From Shewanella sp. AS1 (GTDB lineage Bacteria > Pseudomonadota > Gammaproteobacteria > Enterobacterales > Shewanellaceae): a DNA stretch of 64,000 nucleotides. Positions 25,842-38,847 of the stretch are shown here, in pieces. Location: NCBI RefSeq assembly GCF_021412565.1, contig NZ_JAKCLJ010000007.1, positions 1-64,000 on the forward strand. The letters run 5' to 3'. The translations under genes were made by a program, and so were the position numbers. Position 1 is the first letter of the stretch. Each line of letters begins with the position of its first letter. The notes under the pieces are model-generated. The model was given only the letters and a program-made list of their open reading frames with translations, did not search any database and was not told where the DNA came from.

Positions 25842-27911
25842 TTATTGAAGCAGAGAAATATCCGCAACGTGAAGGAACTGTTCGCGTAGGTTAGATAACA
25901 GGGCTAAACGGTTATTCTTTAGCGCCTCATCATCGGCCATGACCATCACATCTTCGAAGAAAGTATCGACACTTTCACGCAGATCGGCCAGCAGCACTAA
26001 GGCTTGCTGATAGTCAGCATTGGCAAACAGTGGCTCAAGCTGTGGTTGTAACTCACCTAATTTCGCCGCCAGGGCTTTCTCGGCTGCTTCAACCAGCAGG
26101 GTAGAGTCAATCTTGGTCGCAAGTTCGCCTTCAACCTTAGCCAGAATGTTGGATACCCGCTTGTTGGCCGCGGCCAGTGCAGCGGCCTGTTCCAGACTTC
26201 TGAAGTGGCTGACCGCCTTGATGCGGCTGTCGAAATCGGCCGGAGAGGTGGGGCGACGGGCTAATACCGCCAGGATCACATCCACACTCACATCTTGATC
26301 CTGATACCAGGCGCGGAAACGTCCCATTAGGAATTCCAGCACTTGCTCGGCAGTATCTGGATTACTGAGGTTTTCGCCATGAAGGGCTTGTGCCTTGGCG
26401 ATAAGATCCACCAGATCCAGCGGTAGTTTGTTTTCCACGCAGATACGCAGAATACCGATAGCAGCGCGGCGCAGTGCGAACGGATCGGCGGCGCCTTTAG
26501 GCGCCTGACCAATACCGAAGATACCGACCAGAGTATCGAATTTCTCTGCCAGTGCCACAGCGATTGAGATATCGACAGTAGGGACTGTATCACCGGAGAA
26601 CTTAGGCTTATATTGCTGCTCCAGTGCCAGGGCGACCGCTTCGGTTTCACCATCGAGGCGGGCGTAATGCATCCCCATGGTTCCTTGCAGATCGGTAAAC
26701 TCCATCACCATGTTGGTCATCAGATCTGACTTAGAAAGCAGACCGGCGCGGGCTGCTTGCTCGCTATCGGCGCCAATTCCTTGGGCGATAAAGCCAGCCA
26801 AGGCAGAGATACGCTCGACTCTGTCTTTAATCGTGCCAAGCTGCTTCTGGAATACCACAGTCTCTAAGCTGCTTAGGCGTGATTCCAGACTGTGTTTTTT
26901 ATCGGTTTCGAAGAAGAATTCGGCATCAGCGAGGCGAGGGCGAACCACTTTTTCGTTACCCGAAATGATCTGCTGTGGATCTTTAGATACTATATTTGTG
27001 ACGAAGATAAAGTGTGGCAGTAGTTCACCCGCCTGATTAAATACTGGGAAGTATTTCTGATCGCCTTTCATGGTATAGACCAAGGCTTCTGCTGGCACAT
27101 CGAGGAACTTCTCTTCGAAGTTTGCCGTGAGTACCACAGGCCATTCCACCAGAGAGGTGACCTCTTCGAGCAGATCTTCCTCTATCTCGGCAATCCCGCC
27201 CAAGGTCGCTGCGGCTTTTTCCGCATCGGCTTTGATTAAAGTCTTACGCGCCTGGTAATCGGCGATGACTTTGCCTTGGGTTTCAAGGCTGCCCAGGTAG
27301 TTATCAGCATGATCCAGTTCGAAAGAATCAACACCCATGAAGCGATGACCACGAACAGTACGCGCCGATTTAATCCCCAGTAGTTCGCCTTCAATCAGCT
27401 CGCTACCCATCAACATAGTGACAGTATGAACTGGGCGAATAAATTGTGTTTTGCTGCTGCCCCAACGCATAGGTTTAGGAATGGGCAGCTTGTCTAGCGC
27501 ACGTTGCGCCATCTCGGCGACTAAGGTCTTAGTTTCGACACCGACGACTTTTGCCTGATGCAGCAACCATTCACCCTTATCTGTCTTTAGACGTTCGGCT
27601 TGCTCAACTGTGATGCCATTACCACGGGCCCAACCCATAGCGGCTTTAGTTGGATTGCCATCGGCATCGAAGGCTTGAGCAATAGCTGGGCCGCGCTTTT
27701 CAACGACCTTGTCTGCCTGTGCTGTGACCAGCGCCTCGATATTAAGCGCCAGACGACGGGGTGCAGCATACCAAGTGGCAGAGTCATAGCTTAACTCGGC
27801 TTTATTTAACTCTTCTTCAAAGTTGGCCAGGAAAGATTCGGCTAAGTTACGCAGTGATTTTGGCGGTAACTCTTCTGTACCCACTTCAATGAGTAAGTTT
27901 TCAAATTTCAT
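25842..27911 (-). CDS. glyS: Glycyl-tRNA synthetase beta subunit
   Basis: The 689-residue beta subunit of the alpha2beta2 class II enzyme, equal in length to E. coli GlyS (689). N-terminal [15 protein letters not shown] and [14 protein letters not shown] are family signatures, [10 protein letters not shown] follows, and an HD-like region and the C-terminal anticodon-binding domain ([19 protein letters not shown]) complete it. It begins 12 bp after glyQ; both subunits are needed for charging. Confidence 0.97.
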   Translation of the reverse strand: MKFENLLIEVGTEELPPKSLRNLAESFLANFEEELNKAELSYDSATWYAAPRRLALNIEALVTAQADKVVEKRGPAIAQAFDADGNPTKAAMGWARGNGITVEQAERLKTDKGEWLLHQAKVVGVETKTLVAEMAQRALDKLPIPKPMRWGSSKTQFIRPVHTVTMLMGSELIEGELLGIKSARTVRGHRFMGVDSFELDHADNYLGSLETQGKVIADYQARKTLIKADAEKAAATLGGIAEIEEDLLEEVTSLVEWPVVLTANFEEKFLDVPAEALVYTMKGDQKYFPVFNQAGELLPHFIFVTNIVSKDPQQIISGNEKVVRPRLADAEFFFETDKKHSLESRLSSLETVVFQKQLGTIKDRVERISALAGFIAQGIGADSEQAARAGLLSKSDLMTNMVMEFTDLQGTMGMHYARLDGETEAVALALEQQYKPKFSGDTVPTVDISIAVALAEKFDTLVGIFGIGQAPKGAADPFALRRAAIGILRICVENKLPLDLVDLIAKAQALHGENLSNPDTAEQVLEFLMGRFRAWYQDQDVSVDVILAVLARRPTSPADFDSRIKAVSHFRSLEQAAALAAANKRVSNILAKVEGELATKIDSTLLVEAAEKALAAKLGELQPQLEPLFANADYQQALVLLADLRESVDTFFEDVMVMADDEALKNNRLALLSNLREQFLHVADISLLQ

Positions 27912-27923
27912 CTCAATACCTCT

Positions 27924-28829
27924 TTACTTACACATTGGGAAGCCAAGCGCTTCACGAGCTTGGTAGTAGGATTCGGCAACGGCTTTGGCCATGGTGCGAA
28001 CGCGAAGTATATAACGCTGACGCTCGGTCACCGAAATTGCATGGCGTGCATCGAGCAGGTTGAAGGCGTGAGAGGCTTTCATCACTTGCTCATAGGCTGG
28101 CAGCGGTAGGGGGGGGTCTAGTGCAAGCAGATGATTACAGGCTTTTTCGCAGTCATCGAACTGCTTAAACAGCACTTCAACATTGGCGTGTTCGAAGTTA
28201 TAAGCCGATTGTTCTACTTCGTTTTGATGGAACACATCGCCATACATGATCTTACCCATAGGGCCGTCGGTCCAGACCAGATCATAGACGCTGTCGACTT
28301 CCTGGATGTACATGGCCAGACGCTCAAGCCCGTAAGTGATCTCACCCGTTACAGGGCTGCATTCGAGGCCGCCCACCTGTTGGAAGTAAGTAAACTGAGA
28401 TACTTCCATGCCGTTCAGCCAGACTTCCCAGCCCAGACCCCAGGCGCCCAAGGTTGGCGATTCCCAGTTATCTTCCACAAAGCGCACATCATGGACACCC
28501 ATGTCCACACCCAAGGCTTCCAGCGAACCCAGATAGAGCTCCTGAATATTGCTTGGCGATGGCTTTAGCACAACCTGAAACTGATAGTAATGCTGCAGGC
28601 GGTTAGGGTTTTCACCATAACGGCCATCGGTAGGACGGCGACAAGGCTGAACATAGGCGCTGTTCATCGGCTCCGGGCCTAAAGAGCGCAGGAATGTCAT
28701 AGGGTGAAAGGTGCCCGCACCGACTTCCATATCCAGCGGTTGAACTATGGCGCACCCTTGCTGCGCCCAGTATTCTTGCAGGGTTAGGATAAAACCCTGG
28801 AATGTTTTTACGTCGTGTTTCGTCGTCAT
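27924..28829 (-). CDS. glyQ: Glycyl-tRNA synthetase alpha subunit
   Basis: The 301-residue catalytic alpha subunit. [18 protein letters not shown] and [19 protein letters not shown] near the N-terminus and [20 protein letters not shown] near the C-terminus are diagnostic. First gene of the glyQS pair; divergent from tag with a 104-bp gap that must hold both promoters. Confidence 0.97.
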   Translation of the reverse strand: MTTKHDVKTFQGFILTLQEYWAQQGCAIVQPLDMEVGAGTFHPMTFLRSLGPEPMNSAYVQPCRRPTDGRYGENPNRLQHYYQFQVVLKPSPSNIQELYLGSLEALGVDMGVHDVRFVEDNWESPTLGAWGLGWEVWLNGMEVSQFTYFQQVGGLECSPVTGEITYGLERLAMYIQEVDSVYDLVWTDGPMGKIMYGDVFHQNEVEQSAYNFEHANVEVLFKQFDDCEKACNHLLALDPPLPLPAYEQVMKASHAFNLLDARHAISVTERQRYILRVRTMAKAVAESYYQAREALGFPMCK

Positions 28830-28936
28830 GTCTACTACTGTCGGCTTGTGATAGAAAATGGTTTCGATTATACCTTGTTGAAAACCGCTTATGTAGGTTA
28901 TTTTTTACCATAACCGCGCAAAATCAGGAAAATATG

Positions 28937-29497
28937 ATGGATATAAAACGTTGTGCCTGGGTGAGTGACGATCCTCTCTATCAGGCTTACCACGATAAGG
29001 TGTGGGGCAAACCTGTTTATGACAGCCGTGAACTCTTCGCCAAATTATGTCTGGATGGACAGCAGGCCGGTCTTTCCTGGATCACCATTTTGAAGAAGCA
29101 GCAGAATTACGAGGCGGCATTTGCCGATTTTGACCCCTATATCATCGCCCAATTTGATGAACATAAGGTCGAGGAGTTATTGCAAAACCCAGGTATTATC
29201 CGCAACCGTCTAAAGGTGAACTCCATCATAAGAAATGCCAAAGGCTATATTGCATTTGTTGAACAAGGTAATGATTTTTCTGAGTTTTTATGGAGCTTTG
29301 TCGGCGGAAAACCTAAGCTGAATCATTTTAAGTCGATTAATGAGTTACCCGCACAGACCCCTGAGTCTGAAGCCATGTCCAAGGCGTTAAAAAAGCTGGG
29401 CTTTAACTTTGTCGGTCCGACGATTTGTTACGCCTTTATGCAGGCCGTGGGCATGGTCAATGACCACACCCAGGATTGCTACTACTATCAAAAATAG
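28937..29497 (+). CDS. tag: DNA-3-methyladenine glycosylase I
   Basis: A 186-residue base-excision repair enzyme removing 3-methyladenine. CLDGQQAGLSWITILKKQ carries the substrate-pocket residues, although the acidic residue equivalent to E. coli Glu38 reads Asp here. The zinc ligands are present: Cys6, His19 in QAYHDK, and the His and Cys of NDHTQDC at the end. Two ATGs sit side by side (28934 and 28937); the second has AGGA at the better 7-base distance. Confidence 0.93.
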   Translation: MDIKRCAWVSDDPLYQAYHDKVWGKPVYDSRELFAKLCLDGQQAGLSWITILKKQQNYEAAFADFDPYIIAQFDEHKVEELLQNPGIIRNRLKVNSIIRNAKGYIAFVEQGNDFSEFLWSFVGGKPKLNHFKSINELPAQTPESEAMSKALKKLGFNFVGPTICYAFMQAVGMVNDHTQDCYYYQK

Positions 29498-29535
29498 CCG
29501 TGGGTATTTTTGTGTTAAATAAACAAATCTGATTG

Positions 29536-30207
29536 TTAGCGTTGGAAAACTAGTTTCGATGGGTCGTCAGTTTGTATATAGAGCGCCTCAAATCTGGTTT
29601 CACCGCTGCTTAGCTCTGTCTGCTTGATAAATGTGATGTTCTTGTCAAATTCAGAAATTTTATCAACGACTTGCTGTTCAAGTTTGTTTGCCGTTAAGGA
29701 GAGCACGCAGACCCTATCGGCACAGGCATATTCCTGTTCATATATTTGAATTTCTGCCAGAGAGGCTAGGTTATCGGCGAGCAAACCATAGCGCTGTTTG
29801 GCTGTCTCGTTGATCTCATCTAACGCCTCTATCTGATTGATAAGCTGACGTAAATCATCATTAAAAATTTGTTGAACTGCTTCTCTATCAACGGCGTCGT
29901 TGCTATCTATAATAAGTCTAGTTAGTTGTTCTTGATCGACAATTATATTTGAAGCTTCTAGTTGGCTTTCTTCTTCGTTATGATTTTCTGTCTCTTTATG
30001 GAGTTGGTTCTGCTGTATGGCAGGGTCATTATTGAGCAAGTTTTCTTCTGGTTGGATACCTAGCTCTGGGGATTTGGTTAAAGGTGGCCTCTGCGAGGCT
30101 GTTTGTGCCGTCAGGGGTGATGACTCATCTTTGGAGTTGGTCGGTTTTAGATGGTAGGTTGCGACTATGATTATTGCTATGGTGAAAGCTATGCCAATCC
30201 TTTTCAT
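29536..30207 (-). CDS. Hypothetical single-pass or secreted protein
   Basis: A 223-residue protein I do not recognise. The N-terminus MKRIGIAFTIAIIIVATYHL is an uncleaved signal anchor or signal peptide. Residues 25-100 are low-complexity and rich in Glu, Gln, Asn and Ser. The C-terminal half looks folded, with a conserved-looking pair of cysteines in YACADRVCVLSLT that could form a disulfide in the periplasm. No enzyme motif is visible. It converges on tag and has a parS-containing palindrome about 90 bp upstream. Confidence 0.7.
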   Translation of the reverse strand: MKRIGIAFTIAIIIVATYHLKPTNSKDESSPLTAQTASQRPPLTKSPELGIQPEENLLNNDPAIQQNQLHKETENHNEEESQLEASNIIVDQEQLTRLIIDSNDAVDREAVQQIFNDDLRQLINQIEALDEINETAKQRYGLLADNLASLAEIQIYEQEYACADRVCVLSLTANKLEQQVVDKISEFDKNITFIKQTELSSGETRFEALYIQTDDPSKLVFQR

Positions 30208-30296
30208 CTCTTCTTCCTTGTGGTGTGTGTTGCCATAAGTAATCTATCAATTTAAGCTTGTATTAGCGAGCCCTGTTGTTTGATACGTTTTCTAAT

Positions 30297-30328
30297 AAAA
30301 AGGGTGTTTCACGTGAAACACCCTTTTT
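30297..30328. other. parS site embedded in a 32-bp perfect palindrome (also terminator-like)
   Basis: TGTTTCACGTGAAACA at 30305-30320 matches the ParB target consensus TGTTNCACGTGAAACA exactly. It is extended symmetrically by GGG/CCC and five A/T pairs, so the whole 32 bases form a perfect 16-bp inverted repeat ending in five T. It lies 95 bases beyond the stop codon of the large amidohydrolase (minus strand), where a terminator would be expected. No other terminator is visible in this gap. It is 16.9 kb from oriC. Confidence 0.9.
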
Positions 30329-30422
30329 GTCATCAATTTTGCTTGTTTTGAATCGCTTTTAAATTTTCATAAAAATAAAATTTACCGGTGAAACACCGTC
30401 AGATTTTAAAATTAAAAACGGA

Positions 30423-33400
30423 TCAATTTTCAAAGAAAAATGGCTTTCTCTGGATTTTATTCCCATTGAGCTGATTCATGGTTTCAGCATCATAGAGTTT
30501 GCCGTTCACCATAGTATGGATAACTTTATCTGTGACTCGGATGTCTGCCAATGGATCGCCATCGACCACAATCAGATCGGCCAGTTTGCCCACTTTAATG
30601 GAACCAAGCTGATGATCCATGCCGAAGGTTTCCGCCGGATTGATGGTCGCGGTTTTCAACACCTCCATATTGCTCATGCCGCCCTGGGCAAACATCCACA
30701 TCTCCCAGTGTGCAGCAAGGCCTTCACGCTGACCGTGGGCACCAATGTTAGGTTTTACTCCAAGTTGGTTCAGTTCATTAGCGACACGAGCCACATTGAA
30801 GTGATTATAATGTTCATCCGGTGCGGTTGGTCGGCGCATGGATCTGGCTTGCAATAGATCGCCCGGCACATATTTAGACAGGCGAGGGTGGGCCCAAACA
30901 TCGGTTTTATCGTACCAGTAGTTCTCACCCGCGATACCACCATAGGCTACGACTAGAGTCGGCGTATAGTGAACATCACTCTGGCCCCAGAACTGTTTTA
31001 TATCGCTATAGATCTTCTCTGCAGGTAGAGAATGTTCAACCGTGGTGTGACCATCGGCAATCATGGTCAGGTTGTGTTGCAGCAGGCTGCCACCCTCAGG
31101 TACAACCATCATCTCCAGCTCACGCGCGGCGGCGATCACCTGCTGACGCTGATTGCGGCGTGGCTGGTTATAGCTCTTAACACTAAAGGCACCGACCTTT
31201 TTCAGTCGTTCTAGGTGGAATTTTGCATCCTCCAAGGAATCGATATGTGAGGTATAACCAGGCATATTAGCGCCATAAAGGATAGTACCTGTAGAGAATA
31301 TACGCGGCCCGGCAATCATGCCTGCCTTTTGCTGCTCAGACGCGGCAAAGATCTCAGTAGTGTCATTTGAGGGATCATGAATGCTGGTCACACCCAGAGA
31401 CAGATTCGAATAGAGTTCCCAGTTTTGCTGCGGGATTATCTCATTCTCGGCCTGAGCACCGTGAGCATGGGCATCGAACAGACCTGGCATCAGCGTCTTA
31501 CCGCCGATATCGACCACTTGTGCTCCGGTTGGAATGGATGTTGTGGCATCGCCGACAGCGACAATTTTATTATCTTTGACTATGACAACGCCATTATCTA
31601 TGACTTTATCATCTTCCATAGTGATCACTTTGCCACCGACAAAAGCCACAGTTCCACGTGGAACATCCGCTTGCTGCTCGAACCCTATTTGAGTGATGGT
31701 GGGTTTAGCGGTTTTATCACTCTTGTCAGCCTGATTGCCCGAATCACCCTTTGCATGATATTGGCCGTCGACATCGACCTGATATAGCTCAGGCCCAAGG
31801 GTCCAGTAGAGCTGGTTGCTACTGCCATTCCAGCTGATGCTTTCCCCGGCACGAACGCTTAATTGAGTGACCGGCAGATTATCGGCCTTAGGGCCAATCT
31901 CTATGGTTTCACCATGTTTAGCAAAAGGCGTTACCCATACTTTAAAACGCTCGGCGAAGGCCAGCTGTGTGCCGTCCGGTGAAACGCGAAATTCGGTGGC
32001 ATGTTTGCTGGTGTAGTGCACTCGCTTCTGGAAGCCATGTAGATTGACAGAAGCAAGCTGAGGCGTTTCACCATGCTCCATAAAATAGACACGATCCGAT
32101 TTGGCACCGAATTGCGGCTGATAACCGTCCGGTGTGATCTTCTTGTTTTGTTTTTGCTTGATATCTACCTGATACAGGCCAGGTTCCTGCGACCAGGTTC
32201 TCGGGGTGATATAACCGCCTTTGATCTTACGGTAGACAACCAGCTGACCATCGGGAGAGAAGGTGGGTTCAACATATTTACCCGGTTCCTGGGTTAACAC
32301 ATGAGACTGGGTGCTGTTGACGCCTATGACCTGTACGCTGCCTTGTTGATTGTCATCCCAGGTGGTGAAAACGATATTCTTGCCATCTCTGGACCATTGG
32401 GGATCGAGTTCGCGCAGTTCATCAGGCAGCTCTGTTAAACGGCTCACCTTGCCCTTGGGCAGAGATTTTATCCAGAGTTTACCCAGGGCTTCGTAAACGA
32501 CCTTGTCACCCTTAGGGGAGACCTGAGCCATACGTAGCATTTTGACATCAAACTTATCCTGGTCGATATTCTGTTTAAAGCGAACCGATGGCTGAATTGC
32601 CAGTTCGGTTTTTACCTTGAATGGAATATCTTTAACTTCTTTATTATTGATATCTAAGCGATTAATCTTACCACCAGCCCAAAAAACGATCTCTTTGCTA
32701 TCGGCTGTCCAGCTCATAGTGGGGTAGACACCATGGATCGCCCAGGTTTCCTGCATATCTCTGTCTAACTTGTCATAGAGCTTGGTTTTTTCACCGGATT
32801 TGAGATCCAGCAGGTACAGAGTGGATTGGAATCCATCACGCTTGATGTAAGCCAGCTTAGAGCCATCTGGGCTTGGGGTAGGGCGTATGGCACCGCCTGT
32901 ACCTTCTATCAAGACTTCGATATCCCCGGACTGGGTATCGTAACGCTTAATCTTATAGATACCTTTTACCGAGTCTTTTGAGTAATGGAAGGTTTTTCCT
33001 GGGGTGTCATCCTGACTGAAATAGACATAGCGGCCATCGGGTGAGTAGGCAGGTTCACCTAAATCTTTCTGCTCGTTAGGACGCTCGGTTAGCTTTACCC
33101 CTGTGCCACCTGCGACATGATAAAGCCAGACTTCACCCGCCCCTAAACTGCGGCTGCCGGTAAAGTGTTTACGGCCAATCAGATATTGGGAGTCAGGGCT
33201 CCAGGCTGGGCTGTTTAGTAGTCTGAAGGTTTCCTGGGTAACTGGACGTGGATTGCTACCATCGGCTTCCATTATCCAGATATTGTCACCACCATCCTCA
33301 TCCGAGGTAAAGGCAATATATTTGCCATCCGGGCTGTAGACTGGCTGCATCTGCCAGGCGATCCCCTGAGCCAGAGGCTTAGCCTGGCCACCGCTAATAG

Positions 33401-33626
33401 GCATCTGATAGATATCACCCAAGAGGTCAAACACGATAGTCTTCCCATCCGGACTGACGCTGACATTCATCCAGGTGCCTTCATTGACATCGATTTTTGC
33501 CTGTTTAAAAGGGGCGTTTTCAGGCTGGTTTACTTGCCATTTAGGGCTGGCGTCTTCTGCTAAGAGTGGTGCAGAAAAACAGAGGGCAATGGCCGCGCAT
33601 AAGGGCTTTATTGATTTTTGTAGCAT
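30423..33626 (-). CDS. Periplasmic TolB-like beta-propeller / amidohydrolase fusion
   Basis: A 1067-residue exported protein. MLQKSIKPLCAAIALCFSAPLLAEDA is a cleavable signal peptide. Residues about 40-640 carry repeated PD40 (WD40-like) blades with SPDGK motifs (VSPDGKTIVF, YSPDGKYIAF, FSPDGQLVVY). From about residue 660 an amidohydrolase-superfamily domain begins with GGKVITMEDDKVIDNG, then LMPGLFDAHAHG (metal-binding HxH) and TTVEHSLP, ending with the imidazolonepropionase-like GKLADLIVVDGDPL. Likely a metal-dependent hydrolase of cyclic amides or peptides; substrate unknown. It stands alone, preceded by 209 bp and followed by the parS palindrome. Confidence 0.85.
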   Translation of the reverse strand: MLQKSIKPLCAAIALCFSAPLLAEDASPKWQVNQPENAPFKQAKIDVNEGTWMNVSVSPDGKTIVFDLLGDIYQMPISGGQAKPLAQGIAWQMQPVYSPDGKYIAFTSDEDGGDNIWIMEADGSNPRPVTQETFRLLNSPAWSPDSQYLIGRKHFTGSRSLGAGEVWLYHVAGGTGVKLTERPNEQKDLGEPAYSPDGRYVYFSQDDTPGKTFHYSKDSVKGIYKIKRYDTQSGDIEVLIEGTGGAIRPTPSPDGSKLAYIKRDGFQSTLYLLDLKSGEKTKLYDKLDRDMQETWAIHGVYPTMSWTADSKEIVFWAGGKINRLDINNKEVKDIPFKVKTELAIQPSVRFKQNIDQDKFDVKMLRMAQVSPKGDKVVYEALGKLWIKSLPKGKVSRLTELPDELRELDPQWSRDGKNIVFTTWDDNQQGSVQVIGVNSTQSHVLTQEPGKYVEPTFSPDGQLVVYRKIKGGYITPRTWSQEPGLYQVDIKQKQNKKITPDGYQPQFGAKSDRVYFMEHGETPQLASVNLHGFQKRVHYTSKHATEFRVSPDGTQLAFAERFKVWVTPFAKHGETIEIGPKADNLPVTQLSVRAGESISWNGSSNQLYWTLGPELYQVDVDGQYHAKGDSGNQADKSDKTAKPTITQIGFEQQADVPRGTVAFVGGKVITMEDDKVIDNGVVIVKDNKIVAVGDATTSIPTGAQVVDIGGKTLMPGLFDAHAHGAQAENEIIPQQNWELYSNLSLGVTSIHDPSNDTTEIFAASEQQKAGMIAGPRIFSTGTILYGANMPGYTSHIDSLEDAKFHLERLKKVGAFSVKSYNQPRRNQRQQVIAAARELEMMVVPEGGSLLQHNLTMIADGHTTVEHSLPAEKIYSDIKQFWGQSDVHYTPTLVVAYGGIAGENYWYDKTDVWAHPRLSKYVPGDLLQARSMRRPTAPDEHYNHFNVARVANELNQLGVKPNIGAHGQREGLAAHWEMWMFAQGGMSNMEVLKTATINPAETFGMDHQLGSIKVGKLADLIVVDGDPLADIRVTDKVIHTMVNGKLYDAETMNQLNGNKIQRKPFFFEN
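31650..31665. other. parS-like site inside the amidohydrolase gene
   Basis: AGTTCCACGTGGAACA contains the fully self-complementary 14-mer GTTCCACGTGGAAC, the form of parS used in Pseudomonas. Relative to TGTTNCACGTGAAACA it differs at positions 1 and 12. It encodes DVPRGT at about residues 654-659, in the linker between propeller and amidohydrolase domains. It lies 18.2 kb from oriC, between the two perfect parS sites. Confidence 0.6.
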
Positions 33627-33835
33627 TATTATTCCCTGTTAATTTTCCCTGTTAACTTGCGTGTAAGGCACAGGTTTTCGAGTGGGCTTTATTTGTTGTT
33701 CTTTATCGCACAAATCCTGTAACAGGAAAACCCTAATTGTTGATACCAGGTTAATTACAGGTGATTAGATGTGGCCATACAGACAATAAAAGTCGATATG
33801 GCTGCATTTGGAGAAGAGAAGCTTGAGAGACGAGT
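33627..33835. other. Intergenic region upstream of the amidohydrolase
   Basis: A 209-bp AT-rich gap that should hold the promoter of the amidohydrolase and the 3' end of the MOSC gene transcript. A short duplicated TTCCCTGTTAA occurs at about 33632-33652. I see no strong promoter, operator or terminator. Confidence 0.4.
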
Positions 33836-34288
33836 TTAAAGTTCTTGGGGATCAGTTAAATAAACCCGATCGCTAATATTGATGTGGGCATCGGTCAGAA
33901 CTCGGCAGGTGACCCCTCCGCGCCAATCTGGCTTAAGCGCAGCTTCTAGGCCGGCGTGGGCCGCTTCCATTTTATGACAGGGATCGGTTTCGCCTGTGAT
34001 TAACAGTTCGAGCTCACCTATCTTGAGGATTTTACCTTTATGGCTGGCGTCGAACTGCATGCCTTCTATCAACAAGTTGGCTCTGCGGACTGTCCAGGGA
34101 AGTGTGGCATCGAGCTGATCACAGGCGAGTTGCCATTGCTCTGACGAGAGCACTGTGACCTGCCGTTTACTGGATTTTCCGTATATATCCTGTGCCACGC
34201 CAGTGTTTGTTGTGACGAGTGCACTGGTGGTTTCCAGCATTGGACCGTTTTTTACTACCTTGTAACTAATACCTTGTAAGCTTGCCAT
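33836..34288 (-). CDS. MOSC domain protein
   Basis: A 150-residue single MOSC domain, the fold found at the C-terminus of molybdenum cofactor sulfurases and in YiiM-type proteins. Features seen are VTVLSSEQWQL, RRANLLIEGM, LLITGETDPCHKMEAAHAGL and GVTCRVLTDA; the cysteine of DPCHKM is the likely reactive residue of such proteins. The ORF extends 17 codons upstream to a GTG without a ribosome site; ATG at 34288 with AAGGA 10 bases before it is preferred. It follows tusA, so both may act on sulfur. Confidence 0.82.
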   Translation of the reverse strand: MASLQGISYKVVKNGPMLETTSALVTTNTGVAQDIYGKSSKRQVTVLSSEQWQLACDQLDATLPWTVRRANLLIEGMQFDASHKGKILKIGELELLITGETDPCHKMEAAHAGLEAALKPDWRGGVTCRVLTDAHINISDRVYLTDPQEL

Positions 34289-34363
34289 TCTTAGTGCGTC
34301 CTTGTGAGTTTCACTCCAGTGTAAACTGGCGTGAGTCACTGTGACAAGGGGCGTACTTAGGAC

Positions 34364-34609
34364 TTATAAGCCTTTTTTAATCAGGTATTGATAAGGGGTG
34401 GACTCGGTTTGGCTGGCAAGCAGGGTGTGGTCCATAAACTCGCAAAAACTTGGAATATCTCGGGTCGTAGCTGGATCGTCGGCGATAATTAACAGCGTCT
34501 CTCCCTGATGCATTTTACGTACAGATTTTCTGACCATCATAACGGGTTCTGGGCAGCGTAGCCCCATGGCATCGAGATGATGTTGTGCGTCGGAAAAAGG
34601 ATTGCTCAT
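34364..34609 (-). CDS. tusA: Sulfur carrier protein TusA
   Basis: An 81-residue sulfurtransferase, the same length as E. coli TusA. The active cysteine is Cys19 in [19 protein letters not shown], the family signature. It relays persulfide sulfur from IscS to TusBCD for 2-thiouridine synthesis, and to molybdenum cofactor enzymes. Downstream is the MOSC protein on the same strand. Confidence 0.95.
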   Translation of the reverse strand: MSNPFSDAQHHLDAMGLRCPEPVMMVRKSVRKMHQGETLLIIADDPATTRDIPSFCEFMDHTLLASQTESTPYQYLIKKGL

Positions 34610-34737
34610 AAATATAACCTTGATGCTGATACGTCAGTAAAATCGCCACTTCTAACAGTGAGGGCTAATATTACGCCAGCGTCATAGGCTTGCCAAGTTG
34701 CGCGCTGGGTTTTGTGAGTTACAAGGCGGTTTCGGCT

Positions 34738-35205
34738 TTAGCCTTGGGTCAAGGGCACCGGCTTGGCGCGGGTAATTTGAGCCAAATCTGCCGGCGCCAA
34801 CGCGATATCCAGGCCACGCCGTCCACCACTGACATAGATGGTTTTCAGTTCAGCTGCGCTGGCATCGATAAAGGTGGCGAGCGGCTTTTTCTGTCCAACA
34901 GGGCTGACGCCACCTAATACATAGCCAGTTGATCTCTGCACCTTATCAGGGGAGGCCATGGCCGCTTTCTTGGCGCCAGCGGCTTTCGCCAGCTGTTTCA
35001 TATTAAGCTTCTGCGCTACGGGAATAATGGCGACAACCAATTTGCCCGTGTCCAGCTCAGCAACCAGGGTTTTAAATACCAGCTCGACCGCTAGATTAAG
35101 CTTCTGAGCAGCCTCAAGGCCGAAGGCGTTGCCAGTTTCGTGCTGATATTCCAGTAATTGATAATCGATTTTTGCTTTATCCAGAGCTATGGTTGCGGGT
35201 GTCAT
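34738..35205 (-). CDS. ybaK: Cys-tRNA(Pro)/Cys-tRNA(Cys) deacylase YbaK
   Basis: A 155-residue trans-editing enzyme that hydrolyses Cys mischarged on tRNA(Pro). VFKTLVAEL contains the essential lysine, and GYVLGGVSPVGQKKPLATFID plus YVSGGRRGLDIALAP are the YbaK/EbsC signatures. It is preceded by a 168-bp gap holding a parS site and the fadA terminator. Confidence 0.94.
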   Translation of the reverse strand: MTPATIALDKAKIDYQLLEYQHETGNAFGLEAAQKLNLAVELVFKTLVAELDTGKLVVAIIPVAQKLNMKQLAKAAGAKKAAMASPDKVQRSTGYVLGGVSPVGQKKPLATFIDASAAELKTIYVSGGRRGLDIALAPADLAQITRAKPVPLTQG

Positions 35206-35267
35206 GGGTTAAAATCTGCGGTTAAGAATAGGTTTATAGTGTGCCAAGCCCTAGCGGAACTCAAGTG

Positions 35268-35283
35268 TGTTTCACGTGAAACA
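35268..35283. other. parS: parS site
   Basis: TGTTTCACGTGAAACA is a perfect match to the ParB target consensus and self-complementary. It lies in the ybaK-fadA gap, 21.9 kb from oriC, and is not part of a longer palindrome: the flanks are GTG and GGTG. With the site at 30305 it makes two perfect copies 5 kb apart. Confidence 0.9.
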
Positions 35284-35290
35284 GGTGAAA

Positions 35291-35319
35291 AAAAGAGTAG
35301 CCAAATTGGCTACCCTTTT
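35291..35319 (-). terminator. fadA terminator
   Basis: Stem AAAAGAGTAGCCAA against TTGGCTACCCTTTT with one mismatch and a one-base centre, 54 bases after the fadA stop codon. T runs flank it on both strands, so it could work either way. Confidence 0.8.
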
Positions 35320-35373
35320 CATTAGTCAGCGTCTTATTTTAAGCATGAGTATGCTCTCTGTTGCTGCGCAAGA

Positions 35374-38710
<3,337 letters not shown>

Positions 38711-38847
38711 TGCTTACTTCCTTATGGCGTTAAAAATACCCACATTTTATTGATAGCGTAATGGGTGGCTCTGCTGGCTAACAGCGGGTCATTCTCTGAC
38801 CTAATGTTAGCCAGTGTGCGACTTAATTCAGAAAATTTCAACAACCA

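Noticed and set aside
30376-30396. CCGGTGAAACACCG near the first parS as another ParB site
   Set aside because: Only the right half (GTGAAACA) matches; five mismatches in 16 positions.
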